Shown here: in pieces, positions 31,094 through 39,501 of the stretch
How positions within the stretch are numbered: position 1 is the first letter of the stretch
Layout of the letters: every line of letters starts with the position of its first letter
NCBI GenBank assembly: GCA_023301025.1
Contig: JALZUR010000019.1
Span: 1 to 39,794 of the forward strand
DNA length: 39,794 nt
From: Bdellovibrionales bacterium
GTDB taxonomy: Bacteria > Bdellovibrionota > Bdellovibrionia > Bdellovibrionales > UBA1609
Reading direction: 5' to 3'
Made by a program: the position numbers and the translations under genes
Notes under the pieces: model-generated
Seen by the model: only the letters and a program-made list of their open reading frames with translations
Told to the model about the DNA's origin: nothing
Database searches by the model: none

Positions 31094-32550
31094 ATGCTAC
31101 CACCCTGACACGAAAATTTTTGAAATTTAGATTTGTACTCTAAAAGAGTTTCAACAATTACTTGAACAATATTAAGCTGGTTTAACTCACTTCCTAAGTA
31201 GTTATTCTGCTCTTGAATTACATCAAATAGATCAACACGCGCTTGTTTGTACTGCTTTTGTTTAAACTTATAACTCTTTTCTAGAGTTGAAGTTGTGTCT
31301 TTTTGATCTTTTAAAGCTTGGTTTAAAAGTTTTATACCGCTAATTGTTTCTTGATGAAGAGCCCTAAGCTCAGCCTTGTCTTTTTCATTTTCAGACTTTA
31401 CTTGAAACCTCTCACTGTTGATTAAATTTTTTCTCTGCTTTTTTGAATAGTTAGACAAAGGCATTGAAAAACTTAAACCAACTGAAAAACCGTATCTAGA
31501 TTCGTCAGCATAATCCTCTAAAGCTTGTAAGTAGCGCGTATCCACATTACTCCCAGAGAGCTGTGCCATAATTTTTAAAGAAGGTTTAGAAAATGACTTT
31601 AAAGAATCTTCAACAAAATTTAAAGATTTCTTACGTTCATCTATTTGATTTGAAAGATAAGAAAGCTCTAAGGGTGCTTCTTTGTAGCTTAAGATAGTTT
31701 GAAGACAGTTGTAAAAAACCTTAGAGTCTTCACTTCCTAACTGAACTGTTTTTAAATCATAACTTAAAGGTAGATTTGGAAGCAGAGACGATAGGTTTTT
31801 TTTAACTTTTTCAATTTGATAACTGATCAAAGCTACATTTGAGTTCTGGCCAGACGTTTGAGATTGAGCAGAGTATAAGTCACCACTTTCGACGAGACCA
31901 TCTTTTTTCTTTTTACGAATATCTTTTAAAAGCTTTTTACTTAAAACCAAAAGTCTTTCATTTATCTTTCGTTTTTCTACTAAAATATTATGTGTCCAAA
32001 AAAGTGTTCGAAGCTTTGCATTTAAATTCTCTTTAGTGATTTCTTTTTCGATATTGAGTGTTTTTAAATTAGCTCTAAGACTTCTTACTTGGTTTAAAGT
32101 TTCAGATCCAAATCTGTTTTTTAAAAGATCCATAGACACTGAAAAAGTAGGATTAATCCTAGCCGAATTGAATGAAAAAGCACCTGGATCATCGCTTGGA
32201 AGACTTTCAATACTTTCACCTAAAACACCAAGACTGTAACCCACCCCATACATAGTGTTGTTGTTAAGCTTTACCTCTGTTGAGTAATAAGGTTTCGGAG
32301 GAGGATCAAAAATTATAAGAGATGGCTCGTTAGTTCTGTTGTATCTTAATGTTGCTTCAAGGTTTGGAGAAAAGTTTAACAGTGTTCCGTTAATCTGAGC
32401 CTCAACTTTTTCAATCTGGGCTTCAAAAGCTTTTAAATGCGGGGACTGTTCTAGCATCTCTAAAAGCTCTGGTTCAGAGAAGACAACAGCAGCATTTACT
32501 TGTGCACTAAAATTAAAAACAATCATAGCAAGTATCAATATAAATTTCAT
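31090..32550 (-). CDS. TolC-like outer-membrane efflux channel
   Basis: A 486-residue protein with a signal peptide (ending VNAA). It consists mostly of long heptad-like helices with two repeated halves (~25-240 and ~260-475), typical of the OEP/TolC trimeric tunnel. LLEMLEQSPHLKAFEAQIEKVEAQI at the start and KSYKFKQKQYKQARVDLFDVIQEQNNYLGSELNQLN at the end fit the family's repeated tunnel helices (A/G-x-x-D/S-x-L-x-V-L-x-x-x-x-x-L). It precedes the RND pump with a 4-nt overlap, so both form one efflux unit. AAAAGGA precedes the ATG. Confidence 0.87.
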   Translation of the reverse strand: MKFILILAMIVFNFSAQVNAAVVFSEPELLEMLEQSPHLKAFEAQIEKVEAQINGTLLNFSPNLEATLRYNRTNEPSLIIFDPPPKPYYSTEVKLNNNTMYGVGYSLGVLGESIESLPSDDPGAFSFNSARINPTFSVSMDLLKNRFGSETLNQVRSLRANLKTLNIEKEITKENLNAKLRTLFWTHNILVEKRKINERLLVLSKKLLKDIRKKKKDGLVESGDLYSAQSQTSGQNSNVALISYQIEKVKKNLSSLLPNLPLSYDLKTVQLGSEDSKVFYNCLQTILSYKEAPLELSYLSNQIDERKKSLNFVEDSLKSFSKPSLKIMAQLSGSNVDTRYLQALEDYADESRYGFSVGLSFSMPLSNYSKKQRKNLINSERFQVKSENEKDKAELRALHQETISGIKLLNQALKDQKDTTSTLEKSYKFKQKQYKQARVDLFDVIQEQNNYLGSELNQLNIVQVIVETLLEYKSKFQKFSCQGGSI

Positions 32551-32630
32551 ATCTTTTTCCTTTTGAAAAAAGGTGAGTCTTTTAAACAGTACGATAAGTA
32601 GAGCTTAAGCAAGAGCAAGTATAATAATGA

Positions 32631-32900
32631 TTAAGTTTTGTCTTTATCATATATGAAGCTAATATAATCAGACAACTCTTTATCTTTTTGAGTTAATCCA
32701 CCAGCATCGTGTGTGGTGAGCAAAACATTAACGGTGTTGTAGACATTTGACCACTCGGGGTGATGGTTCATTTTTTCAGCTTTAAGCGCAACCTGTGTCA
32801 TAAAAGCAAAGGCTTCCATAAAGTTGCCAAATTTAAAGGCTCTAGTAATGGACTCTTGTCCTTTGTTATTAACACCTTTTTCCCAGCTCTTAAAATCCAT
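32631..32900 (-). CDS. phhB: Pterin-4-alpha-carbinolamine dehydratase
   Basis: An 89-residue protein of the DCoH/PhhB family, which dehydrates 4a-hydroxytetrahydropterin. [56 protein letters not shown] contains the conserved active-site His-His-Pro-x-Trp and the T-H-D-x-G-G-L-T block. The N-terminus is shorter than usual, starting just before the conserved Trp. The ATG at 32900 is favoured by AAGGA 4 nt upstream; an ATG at 32921 adds seven residues. No aromatic amino acid hydroxylase is nearby; the enzyme may have another role in pterin or molybdopterin metabolism. Confidence 0.9.
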   Translation of the reverse strand: MDFKSWEKGVNNKGQESITRAFKFGNFMEAFAFMTQVALKAEKMNHHPEWSNVYNTVNVLLTTHDAGGLTQKDKELSDYISFIYDKDKT

Positions 32901-32944
32901 AGTGTCCTTGCTCCGTAACATGTTCTTTAGTAGTCTTCATCATT

Positions 32945-33553
32945 ATGAAAAAAAACTCAATAGTTCTTATAATTCTGGTTTACATGTTTCACTCATATGC
33001 TTTTTCTTACGGCACTTTCTTAAACTCAGCTAAAGTACTTAAAAACCAAGAGTATGACATCTCAGCATTCACCCAACTTTTTTCTGACAATAGACGAGGG
33101 GCTTTTGTCTCTGGTGTTGTGGATCTTCCATTAAGCTATGATAAGAATTTAAGATTTTACGGCGGATCTGGCTCTTTTGAATACGCTCTTGGGGCACAAC
33201 TCAAATGGGTTCCCTTTCAGCAAATTGACGACTACGTTTTTTCTCTCGGCACAACTTTTGGTTTTGACTATGGCTATGATGATCGCACTGGCTTTTTACT
33301 TGCAAGAATCTCCCCTTTTATCAGTAGAGATTTTTCTTGGGAGTTTGGTCACTTTGAGCCTTATATAGCACTCCCAACAGGATCTATTTTTGTTAACTCT
33401 GATACTAACCTTTACATGCAAGCTGCCATAGGCGCCAATGTGTACTTTGAAGAGCTTAAGTACATGCGTTTTAGTTTTGAAGGTGGTTTTAACATTGAAG
33501 ATGCTCAATCATACTTTGCTATCATGGCAACTTTGCAACTCACACAAAAATAA
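32945..33553 (+). CDS. Outer-membrane beta-barrel-like protein of unknown function
   Basis: A 202-residue protein with a signal peptide (~1-21, ending YAFS) and a mature part made of alternating aromatic/hydrophobic strands (LRFYGGSGSFEYALGAQLKWV, VFSLGTTFGFDYGYDD, FSFEGGFNIEDAQSYFAIMATLQL), as in small eight-stranded outer-membrane barrels. Cysteine is absent. I recognise no specific family. It is divergent from phhB, with 44 bp between the starts, and ends 9 bp from the convergent PBP gene. Confidence 0.72.
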   Translation: MKKNSIVLIILVYMFHSYAFSYGTFLNSAKVLKNQEYDISAFTQLFSDNRRGAFVSGVVDLPLSYDKNLRFYGGSGSFEYALGAQLKWVPFQQIDDYVFSLGTTFGFDYGYDDRTGFLLARISPFISRDFSWEFGHFEPYIALPTGSIFVNSDTNLYMQAAIGANVYFEELKYMRFSFEGGFNIEDAQSYFAIMATLQLTQK

Positions 33554-33559
33554 AAATAA

Positions 33560-33580
33560 CTTTTAATTGTCTCTTAAAAG
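33560..33580 (-). terminator. AT-rich terminator for the PBP1B gene
   Basis: On the minus strand CTTTTAA and TTAAAAG form a perfect 7-bp stem (33574-33580 with 33560-33566) around a 7-nt loop, followed directly by a T-rich tract (TTATTTTTATTTTTG). The stem spans the stop codon of the PBP gene. Confidence 0.5.
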
Positions 33581-35761
33581 CAGTTTGGCTCTGCCTTTTG
33601 GGCTAGGGACAGTGATCTGTTTTAAACTATTTCTAGGCCAATCTTTTTCAGTGTAAAATCCCTGATCTTCCATGTTTTTGACAATCTTCATCCATATAGG
33701 CAAAGCGGCTGTCGAGCCTGTGAGTTTGTAAGCCTGTCTTTTTGTGTACTCTGATTCGCCTAACCAATTTACAAAGGTGTACGACGGCGAAAGTGCTACA
33801 AACCAGGCATCTTTATGTTGATTGGTTGTCCCCGTTTTACCGGCATAAACACCTTTAAGATCAAGTATTTGAGCACGTCTTGCTGTTCCAATAATTAAAG
33901 TGTTTTTCATCATTTCTAAAACCATACGCTCTTCAACATTAGGCAAAAGTACTTCATACTCTTCAGAGTTATTTTGAATCAAAATTGTATCATCAGAATC
34001 TTTAACCAAATCATACAAAAAAGGGCCTGTTTCACTAAACTTAGAATTTTGTCTAGTTAAACCCATAAAAGCCCCTAAAACTCTGTAAGGGCTTGCTTCA
34101 AAAGAGCCTAGAGCCAAACTTGGAGTAACAGGACTAAACTCATCAAAGCCAAAGTCCATTAACGTTTTATAAACTTTTTTATAACCAAACTCTGACATTA
34201 AGCGAACTGTTGGTATATTTTTAGATTTAGCCAAGGATTCAAATATTGGGTAATAAGGTCTTTTATCATTAGAGTAGTTTTTAGGAGACCAACTCTGACC
34301 TTCGTATTCATAGACAAAAGGTTCATTTGAAATCTCAGTAATCGGAGTATAGGAGGAGTTAGAGGTAAACGCTGTTAAATACACAAAAGGCTTTGCCAAA
34401 GATCCAATTTGTCTTTTTGCATCCATTGCAGAATTAAAATTTTGGCTTACACTTTTACCACTGGCCAATGCTAGAACTGAGTTTTTTTTAGGATCGCCTA
34501 TAATAAAGCTTCCATAGAAATCTGCTGAATCTTTGGATAAGTATGTATCAATTGATTTTTCTAAGGCTTTTTGAATAAAAAAATCTAAATTTGTAAAAAC
34601 CTTTAAGCCGTTTAAATCAGTAAAGCCCTTATTTTGTAAATCCTTAAAAACTGCATCTACATAATACGGAGCTTTAGGTGCGGAAAAAGTTTTATTTCTA
34701 ACAACCTTAACAGAGGTTGAAAAAGCATCAACTTCTTGAGCTTTTGTAATTAAAGAAAGCTCTTTCATTCGGTTAAGAACTTTTTCTTGCCTAGGTTTAG
34801 ACTTTTGTTTGTGTGGTCCATAAATACCGGGCCCTTTAACAGCCCCAGCCAGTAGACTGCACTCGGATAAATTTAAAACTTTAGAGGACTTTCCAAAATA
34901 GTGCTTAGAAGCTTCCTCTATTCCATGTATTGCGTAAGGTCCTGATTGCCCCCAATAGATGTAATTTAAGTATGACTCTAGTATTTCATCTTTTTTCAAG
35001 ACAACTTCTAACAAAAGAGAGAGCCACGCCTCTTTTATTTTTCGTAAAAGCGTGCGCTCAGCTGAAAGAAACTTATTTTTAACAAGCTGTTGAGTTAAAG
35101 TGCTACCACCTTGGCTTATACGCCCACTCTTAAAATTGATAACAGCAGCTCTTAATATACCTCTAAGACTTACACCTTTGTGCTTGAGAAATCGATCATC
35201 TTCAATTGCTAGAACAGCATCAATACAATATCTAGGTATCTGAGAAAGTTTTTTATAAGTTCGTTTTATAGGCTTTTGGTTCGAAACTTTTGCCAAAAGC
35301 ATGGGCTTAAGCTCAAGCGTATCAACACTTAAACTCTGGTCTTCAAAAATTTCATGTATCTTAAGTATTTTTTTATAAGAGACTTCAATTAAAAATTTAC
35401 GCCCTTTATCAAGTAAAGTTAAAAAACATGACCGTGTGTTCCGGTGTAAATCCAAACCATAGAGTTCTTCACAAGTTGAAGACGTAAAAAATGTATACTC
35501 ATAACTCCCTAGAGATTGACTTAAACCTCGTTCTCTAAAATTTAGAGTCTTAAAAAGTTCTGATAATTTACCAGCATCCATAGATTGATTTAATTTTATT
35601 TTAAGAGGTGAGGAGTAAACCTCAGTTGGCGGATCAAACCAACCTGATTTTGTTGATTTTTTCAGCTCAATGACACTTTTTATAGTCCATAAAAAAATAC
35701 AGCCTAAGCTGAGTACAAAAAAGAGCGAAAGAATCTTAATCTTGGGTGCTTTACTTGACAT
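33563..35761 (-). CDS. mrcB: Bifunctional penicillin-binding protein 1B-type (class A)
   Basis: A 732-residue class A PBP with an N-terminal membrane anchor (~10-30), a PBP1B-type region (WFDPPTEVYSSPLKI, 41-165) resembling UB2H, then glycosyltransferase family 51 (LAIEDDRFLKHKGVSLRG with catalytic Glu187; RISQGGSTLTQQLVKN; KDEILESYLNYIYWG). The transpeptidase follows: Ser454-Leu-Ala-Lys457 (SxxK), Ser513-Lys-Asn515 (SxN) and Lys642-Thr-Gly644 (KTGTTNQHKDAWF). It polymerises and cross-links peptidoglycan at the inner membrane. All three catalytic motifs are intact. The TAXI-independent DUF507 operon is divergent, only 30 bp away, and its -35 box overlaps this start codon. Confidence 0.93.
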   Translation of the reverse strand: MSSKAPKIKILSLFFVLSLGCIFLWTIKSVIELKKSTKSGWFDPPTEVYSSPLKIKLNQSMDAGKLSELFKTLNFRERGLSQSLGSYEYTFFTSSTCEELYGLDLHRNTRSCFLTLLDKGRKFLIEVSYKKILKIHEIFEDQSLSVDTLELKPMLLAKVSNQKPIKRTYKKLSQIPRYCIDAVLAIEDDRFLKHKGVSLRGILRAAVINFKSGRISQGGSTLTQQLVKNKFLSAERTLLRKIKEAWLSLLLEVVLKKDEILESYLNYIYWGQSGPYAIHGIEEASKHYFGKSSKVLNLSECSLLAGAVKGPGIYGPHKQKSKPRQEKVLNRMKELSLITKAQEVDAFSTSVKVVRNKTFSAPKAPYYVDAVFKDLQNKGFTDLNGLKVFTNLDFFIQKALEKSIDTYLSKDSADFYGSFIIGDPKKNSVLALASGKSVSQNFNSAMDAKRQIGSLAKPFVYLTAFTSNSSYTPITEISNEPFVYEYEGQSWSPKNYSNDKRPYYPIFESLAKSKNIPTVRLMSEFGYKKVYKTLMDFGFDEFSPVTPSLALGSFEASPYRVLGAFMGLTRQNSKFSETGPFLYDLVKDSDDTILIQNNSEEYEVLLPNVEERMVLEMMKNTLIIGTARRAQILDLKGVYAGKTGTTNQHKDAWFVALSPSYTFVNWLGESEYTKRQAYKLTGSTAALPIWMKIVKNMEDQGFYTEKDWPRNSLKQITVPSPKGRAKLLLRDN

Positions 35762-35783
35762 CGTTTTTAACCCTACGTTTAGT
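35755..35783 (+). promoter_or_regulatory. Promoter of the DUF507 operon with a nearly leaderless start
   Basis: Consensus TTGACA (35755-35760), a 17-bp spacer and TTTAGT (35778-35783; 4/6). The predicted start near 35790 is 2 nt before the ATG at 35792. TTGACA overlaps the start codon of the divergent PBP gene (35759-35761), so the two transcription units may interfere. Confidence 0.55.
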
Positions 35784-35791
35784 TGTTAAAT

Positions 35792-36070
35792 ATGAAGTTA
35801 TCAGAGAATCAAATTACCAAATTAGCGGCAGAAGTCTACAGTGAGCTAGGCAAAAATGAAAGTATAACTCTTATAGGAGACTTTACAAAAGTAACATCTC
35901 TTATATCAGATGTAGTTAAAGAGAATATCAAGAGTGAGCTTGAGCTTGATCAAAAGGTCAACGCCATGATGGACACTCTTGAGAAGCAGAATGCTAGCTC
36001 ATTTGAACGCTATAAGATGTTTCCCTTATTAAAGAAAAAACTCGCTGAACAACAAGGATTTGTCTTATGA
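35792..36070 (+). CDS. DUF507 family protein (first copy)
   Basis: A 92-residue helical protein. MKLSENQITKLAAEVYSELGKNESITLIGD and the C-terminal region match the DUF507 family, small cytoplasmic proteins of unknown function found in deltaproteobacteria, Bdellovibrionota and Aquificae. The ATG at 35792 is chosen because the family begins with MKLSE-type sequence and the predicted transcript begins about there. Its stop overlaps the second DUF507 gene as ATGA. Confidence 0.85.
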   Translation: MKLSENQITKLAAEVYSELGKNESITLIGDFTKVTSLISDVVKENIKSELELDQKVNAMMDTLEKQNASSFERYKMFPLLKKKLAEQQGFVL

Positions 36071-36339
36071 TTTCTGAAAATAGATCTAGCCACATAGCCC
36101 ATCTTATTCGTGAAAAATTTAAAAAAAGTGATCTTGTCACTTACACGGATGAACTAAAGATTCTTCAATCTATTAAAATTGGTGTGTCTAATTTCATAAA
36201 AACACACGAAGAAGTTGATAAGGAAGCTAGGCGACAGATCTCTAGTCAAAAGAAATCTATTTCTGAAGGCTCAATGGAGTGGGAGGTTTTGTACTCTCGA
36301 TTTTATGAACAAGAGTTAAAAAGAAAGGGCATTTCATGA
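36067..36339 (+). CDS. DUF507 family protein (second copy)
   Basis: A 90-residue helical, charged protein with DUF507-like features: ISENRSSHIAHLIREKFKKSDLVTYTDE at the start and the conserved C-terminal signature MEWEVLYSRFYEQELKRKG. It is divergent in sequence from the first copy. Genes of this family often come in tandem pairs, so the two products may form a heterodimer; this is inference. AAGGA lies upstream and both ends overlap neighbours by 4 nt. Confidence 0.85.
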   Translation: MISENRSSHIAHLIREKFKKSDLVTYTDELKILQSIKIGVSNFIKTHEEVDKEARRQISSQKKSISEGSMEWEVLYSRFYEQELKRKGIS

Positions 36340-37820
36340 ATAACGAACAAACTAAAAAAACCTTTTCGAATCTTCTTAGATATTTAAACTTCACTCTCAT
36401 AAGCGTATCAACAATCTTTGCTTTTTCATTTCATACAAAAAATGCACATGCTTATGACTTTTATTGGACAGGCAATTACTCTGCTGAAGGCAATTACTTT
36501 AACAATCTAAATCTTGGCAACAGTCAAAGTTCAGGTGAGAAGTCTTATATTAATCACCACCTCTTTTTAAAACCAGAGGTTGTTCTTTTTAGCGGACTTT
36601 CTGTTAAAGGTGCATTAGACGTTTTAAATAGCGGAACAGATAGTCTCCCCTCTTCTCAAAGAATTGGTCATGTTCTTGGTGGCTCTTTAACAAACAATGA
36701 AACTGTTAACGGCACTGAACCTGTTTTTTTAGATAGAATTTTAGAAAAAAACAGACCTCTTAATTTAAGCGAAGCCTATTTTGAATTTGCTCACACTAAC
36801 GGTACACTTACTCTAGGGCGAGTGCCATTAGAGTTTGGTCTAGGTGCATTTTACAGTAAGGGTCATGGTATATTTGATCACTTCTACACTAATAGAGACG
36901 GTTTAACCTATGACTTTCAATTTGGAAACCTATACTTCAAGCCCATGTTCTACTTTTTGTCTGATTCAGTGAACACATCTTTAGGTCGTGTGATTGAATA
37001 TGGCTTAGAATTTCACTTTAAAGTTGAAGACAGTGGACTAGACTTAGGAGCTTTATTTTTACAAAGAAACATCTCTTCAGAAACATTTAGAGATGCAAAC
37101 TTAGGCGTTGTTGATGGTGAAGCAAAACCCTTGTTTTTTAATATCTTTTACAAAAGAAAACAAAAGTCTTATGCTTACGCTTTAGAGGCTTTTCTTCAAT
37201 CTGGAGACATCGGTCAAAATCAAAATGGTGATGAAGTGTCTTTAGATGGTTTTGGCTTAGCTGTTGAAGCTAACTACATGTACAAAGAATGGGACTTCAA
37301 ATTAAAAACAGGATTTGCTTCTGGCAACGATACATCTGACACATCCTACTCTGCCGTAGGATTTCATAGAAATTACGACATTGGACTTATACTTTTTAAC
37401 CACCCACTATCAATAAGTGGTTTTGACCCTTTACAAACAAACTCTCGTGAACGTTTAAACGGTCAAGACCCTTCAAACTTTAATGTGGATCAAACTGCAG
37501 ACACTGACAGGGTTTCTAATTCTATTTATTTTTCACCAACAGTGGATTACACCTTTAATCAAAACTGGGAACTAAGCTCAACACTTGTATTTGCGTGGCT
37601 TAGTGAACGTGATATTTCTGGGTCAAGACTTTCCCCTTTTTTAGGGACTGAACTAGATTTGACATTAACCTACAAACCGACACAAAATATTGTTGTTGCT
37701 ACTACAGCTGGTTATTTAATGCCAGGCTCAGCTTTTGAAGGCTTGGGCAGCGGTGCTAACAGCAACTTGAGCACAGGCTCAACTTTTGGGGCGACTCTTA
37801 ATTTTGGTGTCACCTTTTGA
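36336..37820 (+). CDS. Outer-membrane porin-like beta-barrel protein
   Basis: A 494-residue exported protein. An unusually long N-region (~25 residues) precedes the hydrophobic core of the signal peptide, which ends NAHA near residue 39. The mature part is a succession of amphipathic strands with aromatic girdles (YYYW-type ends, LTLGRVPLEFGLGAFYSKGHGIFDHFYTNRDGL, KAYAYALEAFLQSGD) and ends in Phe (GATLNFGVTF), the usual C-terminal residue of outer-membrane barrels inserted by the BAM machinery. It resembles porins of about 16-18 strands, but no specific family is recognised. It overlaps the second DUF507 gene by 4 nt and ends before a strong terminator. Confidence 0.8.
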   Translation: MNNEQTKKTFSNLLRYLNFTLISVSTIFAFSFHTKNAHAYDFYWTGNYSAEGNYFNNLNLGNSQSSGEKSYINHHLFLKPEVVLFSGLSVKGALDVLNSGTDSLPSSQRIGHVLGGSLTNNETVNGTEPVFLDRILEKNRPLNLSEAYFEFAHTNGTLTLGRVPLEFGLGAFYSKGHGIFDHFYTNRDGLTYDFQFGNLYFKPMFYFLSDSVNTSLGRVIEYGLEFHFKVEDSGLDLGALFLQRNISSETFRDANLGVVDGEAKPLFFNIFYKRKQKSYAYALEAFLQSGDIGQNQNGDEVSLDGFGLAVEANYMYKEWDFKLKTGFASGNDTSDTSYSAVGFHRNYDIGLILFNHPLSISGFDPLQTNSRERLNGQDPSNFNVDQTADTDRVSNSIYFSPTVDYTFNQNWELSSTLVFAWLSERDISGSRLSPFLGTELDLTLTYKPTQNIVVATTAGYLMPGSAFEGLGSGANSNLSTGSTFGATLNFGVTF

Positions 37821-37857
37821 TTGCAGCTTTAGGTTAATGCATCTTTGATTACATAAT

Positions 37858-37885
37858 AAGGGTTTTGGATTTGTCCAAAACCCTT
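37858..37885. terminator. Strong terminator hairpin between convergent genes
   Basis: AAGGGTTTTGGA (37858-37869), loop TTTG, TCCAAAACCCTT (37874-37885): a perfect 12-bp stem between the ends of the porin-like gene (+) and the 512-residue gene (-). The flanks have only short T runs, so termination efficiency is not clear from sequence. Confidence 0.75.
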
Positions 37886-37898
37886 TCTTAAATAAAAA

Positions 37899-39437
37899 CT
37901 ACTGAATAGAGCGAGGACCTGTGTTTCCGTTATCACCTGGTACAGCTAGGTTTCTGTTGTTTGGAGCTTGCTGCCTTTGATTTGTACGTGCTCTTCCAGA
38001 AGTTCTAGTTTTTTGATTCGTCGTGTTCCGTGTTCCATCAAGAGCTAGTCTTACATTTCTATAGTTTGAACGAACGCTCACTAAAAATTGATCAAGATTA
38101 CCTGCATCAGCAGCCAAAGGGGCTATAGGAGCTTGCGGTGAAACATTTTGATTTGTATTGGTCGTGCTGCCAGTTGAACTAACACTTGTTCCAGAATCAC
38201 TATCTAAAATATCTCCAACCCTTGATACACCTTGACCATCACGATCTAGCTCACCAAGGCCTTTAGAAAAATGATCACTCCAATATGTAACAGCACTTGA
38301 TGCAACTGGTGATGCCAACTCCCCGTCCGAAGATGTCAAAGACGTAAGTTTAGCAAAAAGTTCAGCATTTTTTCTTTCTAAAGCATTGATTTCAGCTTCA
38401 TTAACACCTGGAGCACCTCGGCCGAGTTTGATGGCTGATATGTTAGCCCTAATTCCTGCAGCAATTGTAAAAGCTTGAACTTCAATGCCTACGGCTTTAT
38501 CAACACTTTCGTTGCTTTTAGCAAGCTTTTCAAGACCAGCTACACCATCTAACGAACCTGAGCTTGCAAGTTCTTCTCTAAGCTTTGGAAGAATTTCTTT
38601 TTGATAATGACTCCACTGCTCTTTTGCATCTAACGAAGGGTCAACGTCTTCAGTTGAATCTTTAGAAGTTTTTTTAGCTTCAGAGATTTTATGACAGTCT
38701 TTAGTTTTGATTGGGTTTTCGGCATACTTTGTGTTAATTAATGTAAGTCTTGTTCTAAATTCTTTTAAATACTCTTCTGCTTTATCTATCTCTCTATCAA
38801 CAGTTCTATTAAAACCATCTATTTGAATGTTTAACCGATTGTAATCAGATAGTGTGAAACATGCGCCCGCAGCACTATTTAAAACGTCGTTAAACTCTGA
38901 CTTTAATATTCCTTCAGGTGTACCATCGTTAGTAGTTTCAGCCTCTTCTTCACCATCACTATCTTGATCAGTGCTAGCTTTTTCAGAAAACCCTTCATCG
39001 GTGTTAACACTTAATTCATCAGATCTAGTTGGCGTGCATGGCTTTGGCTTACCTTTACAAGAATCACCACCATCAACACTTATGCTAGTAGCTCTACTTT
39101 GAACAGCACTCATAAAATAGTTTTTGATTTCTGACTGAGTTGGGCTGTCACCATACCCCATATCTTGTAAGGCGCGTGTTAAGATTTGTATCTTGTTTCC
39201 ATTGATTATTTTAATGGAGGCTTTACCATCAGATCTAGCTATGCTGATCTCATAAAAACATTTGTCACTCGGATTCGAACTGGCCTCAGGCAAAGTATCA
39301 ACCTCTTCACAATTTTCAATACTTGCTAGTTCTCTCGAACCATTTTTTTTCATCAGATCTGTATTGTAAACCAATAGTGTAAAGACACCTAGCACCACAC
39401 TTAACACCCAGGCTTTGTATTTTAACAGTAATTTCAT
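37899..39437 (-). CDS. Large membrane-anchored extracytoplasmic protein of unknown function
   Basis: A 512-residue protein with one N-terminal hydrophobic helix (~8-26) and otherwise hydrophilic sequence. Residues 30-160 have cysteine pairs (in IENCEEV, DKCFYEIS, GDSCKGKPKPCTP) and an acidic stretch; 200-380 are helical (NRLNIQIDGFNRTVDREIDKAEEYL, LEKLAKSNESVDKAVGIEVQAF); the last ~130 residues are Ser/Thr/Asn/Gln/Pro-rich and probably disordered. I recognise no domain. A GGGGGA ribosome site sits 4 nt before the ATG. It is divergent from kamA (64 bp apart). Confidence 0.72.
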   Translation of the reverse strand: MKLLLKYKAWVLSVVLGVFTLLVYNTDLMKKNGSRELASIENCEEVDTLPEASSNPSDKCFYEISIARSDGKASIKIINGNKIQILTRALQDMGYGDSPTQSEIKNYFMSAVQSRATSISVDGGDSCKGKPKPCTPTRSDELSVNTDEGFSEKASTDQDSDGEEEAETTNDGTPEGILKSEFNDVLNSAAGACFTLSDYNRLNIQIDGFNRTVDREIDKAEEYLKEFRTRLTLINTKYAENPIKTKDCHKISEAKKTSKDSTEDVDPSLDAKEQWSHYQKEILPKLREELASSGSLDGVAGLEKLAKSNESVDKAVGIEVQAFTIAAGIRANISAIKLGRGAPGVNEAEINALERKNAELFAKLTSLTSSDGELASPVASSAVTYWSDHFSKGLGELDRDGQGVSRVGDILDSDSGTSVSSTGSTTNTNQNVSPQAPIAPLAADAGNLDQFLVSVRSNYRNVRLALDGTRNTTNQKTRTSGRARTNQRQQAPNNRNLAVPGDNGNTGPRSIQ

Positions 39438-39466
39438 GTATCCCCCATAATCTGATTAACTTCTTA

Positions 39467-39495
39467 TTGTTTCAAAAACCATTAACCTCTATAAG
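39467..39495 (+). promoter_or_regulatory. Promoter giving a probable leaderless kamA mRNA
   Basis: TTGTTT (39467-39472; 3/6), a 17-bp spacer and TATAAG (39490-39495; 5/6). The predicted start is the A of the ATG at 39502, with no Shine-Dalgarno upstream; the geometry is the same as at 24278 and 15864. Confidence 0.5.
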
Positions 39496-39501
39496 AAAAC
39501 A

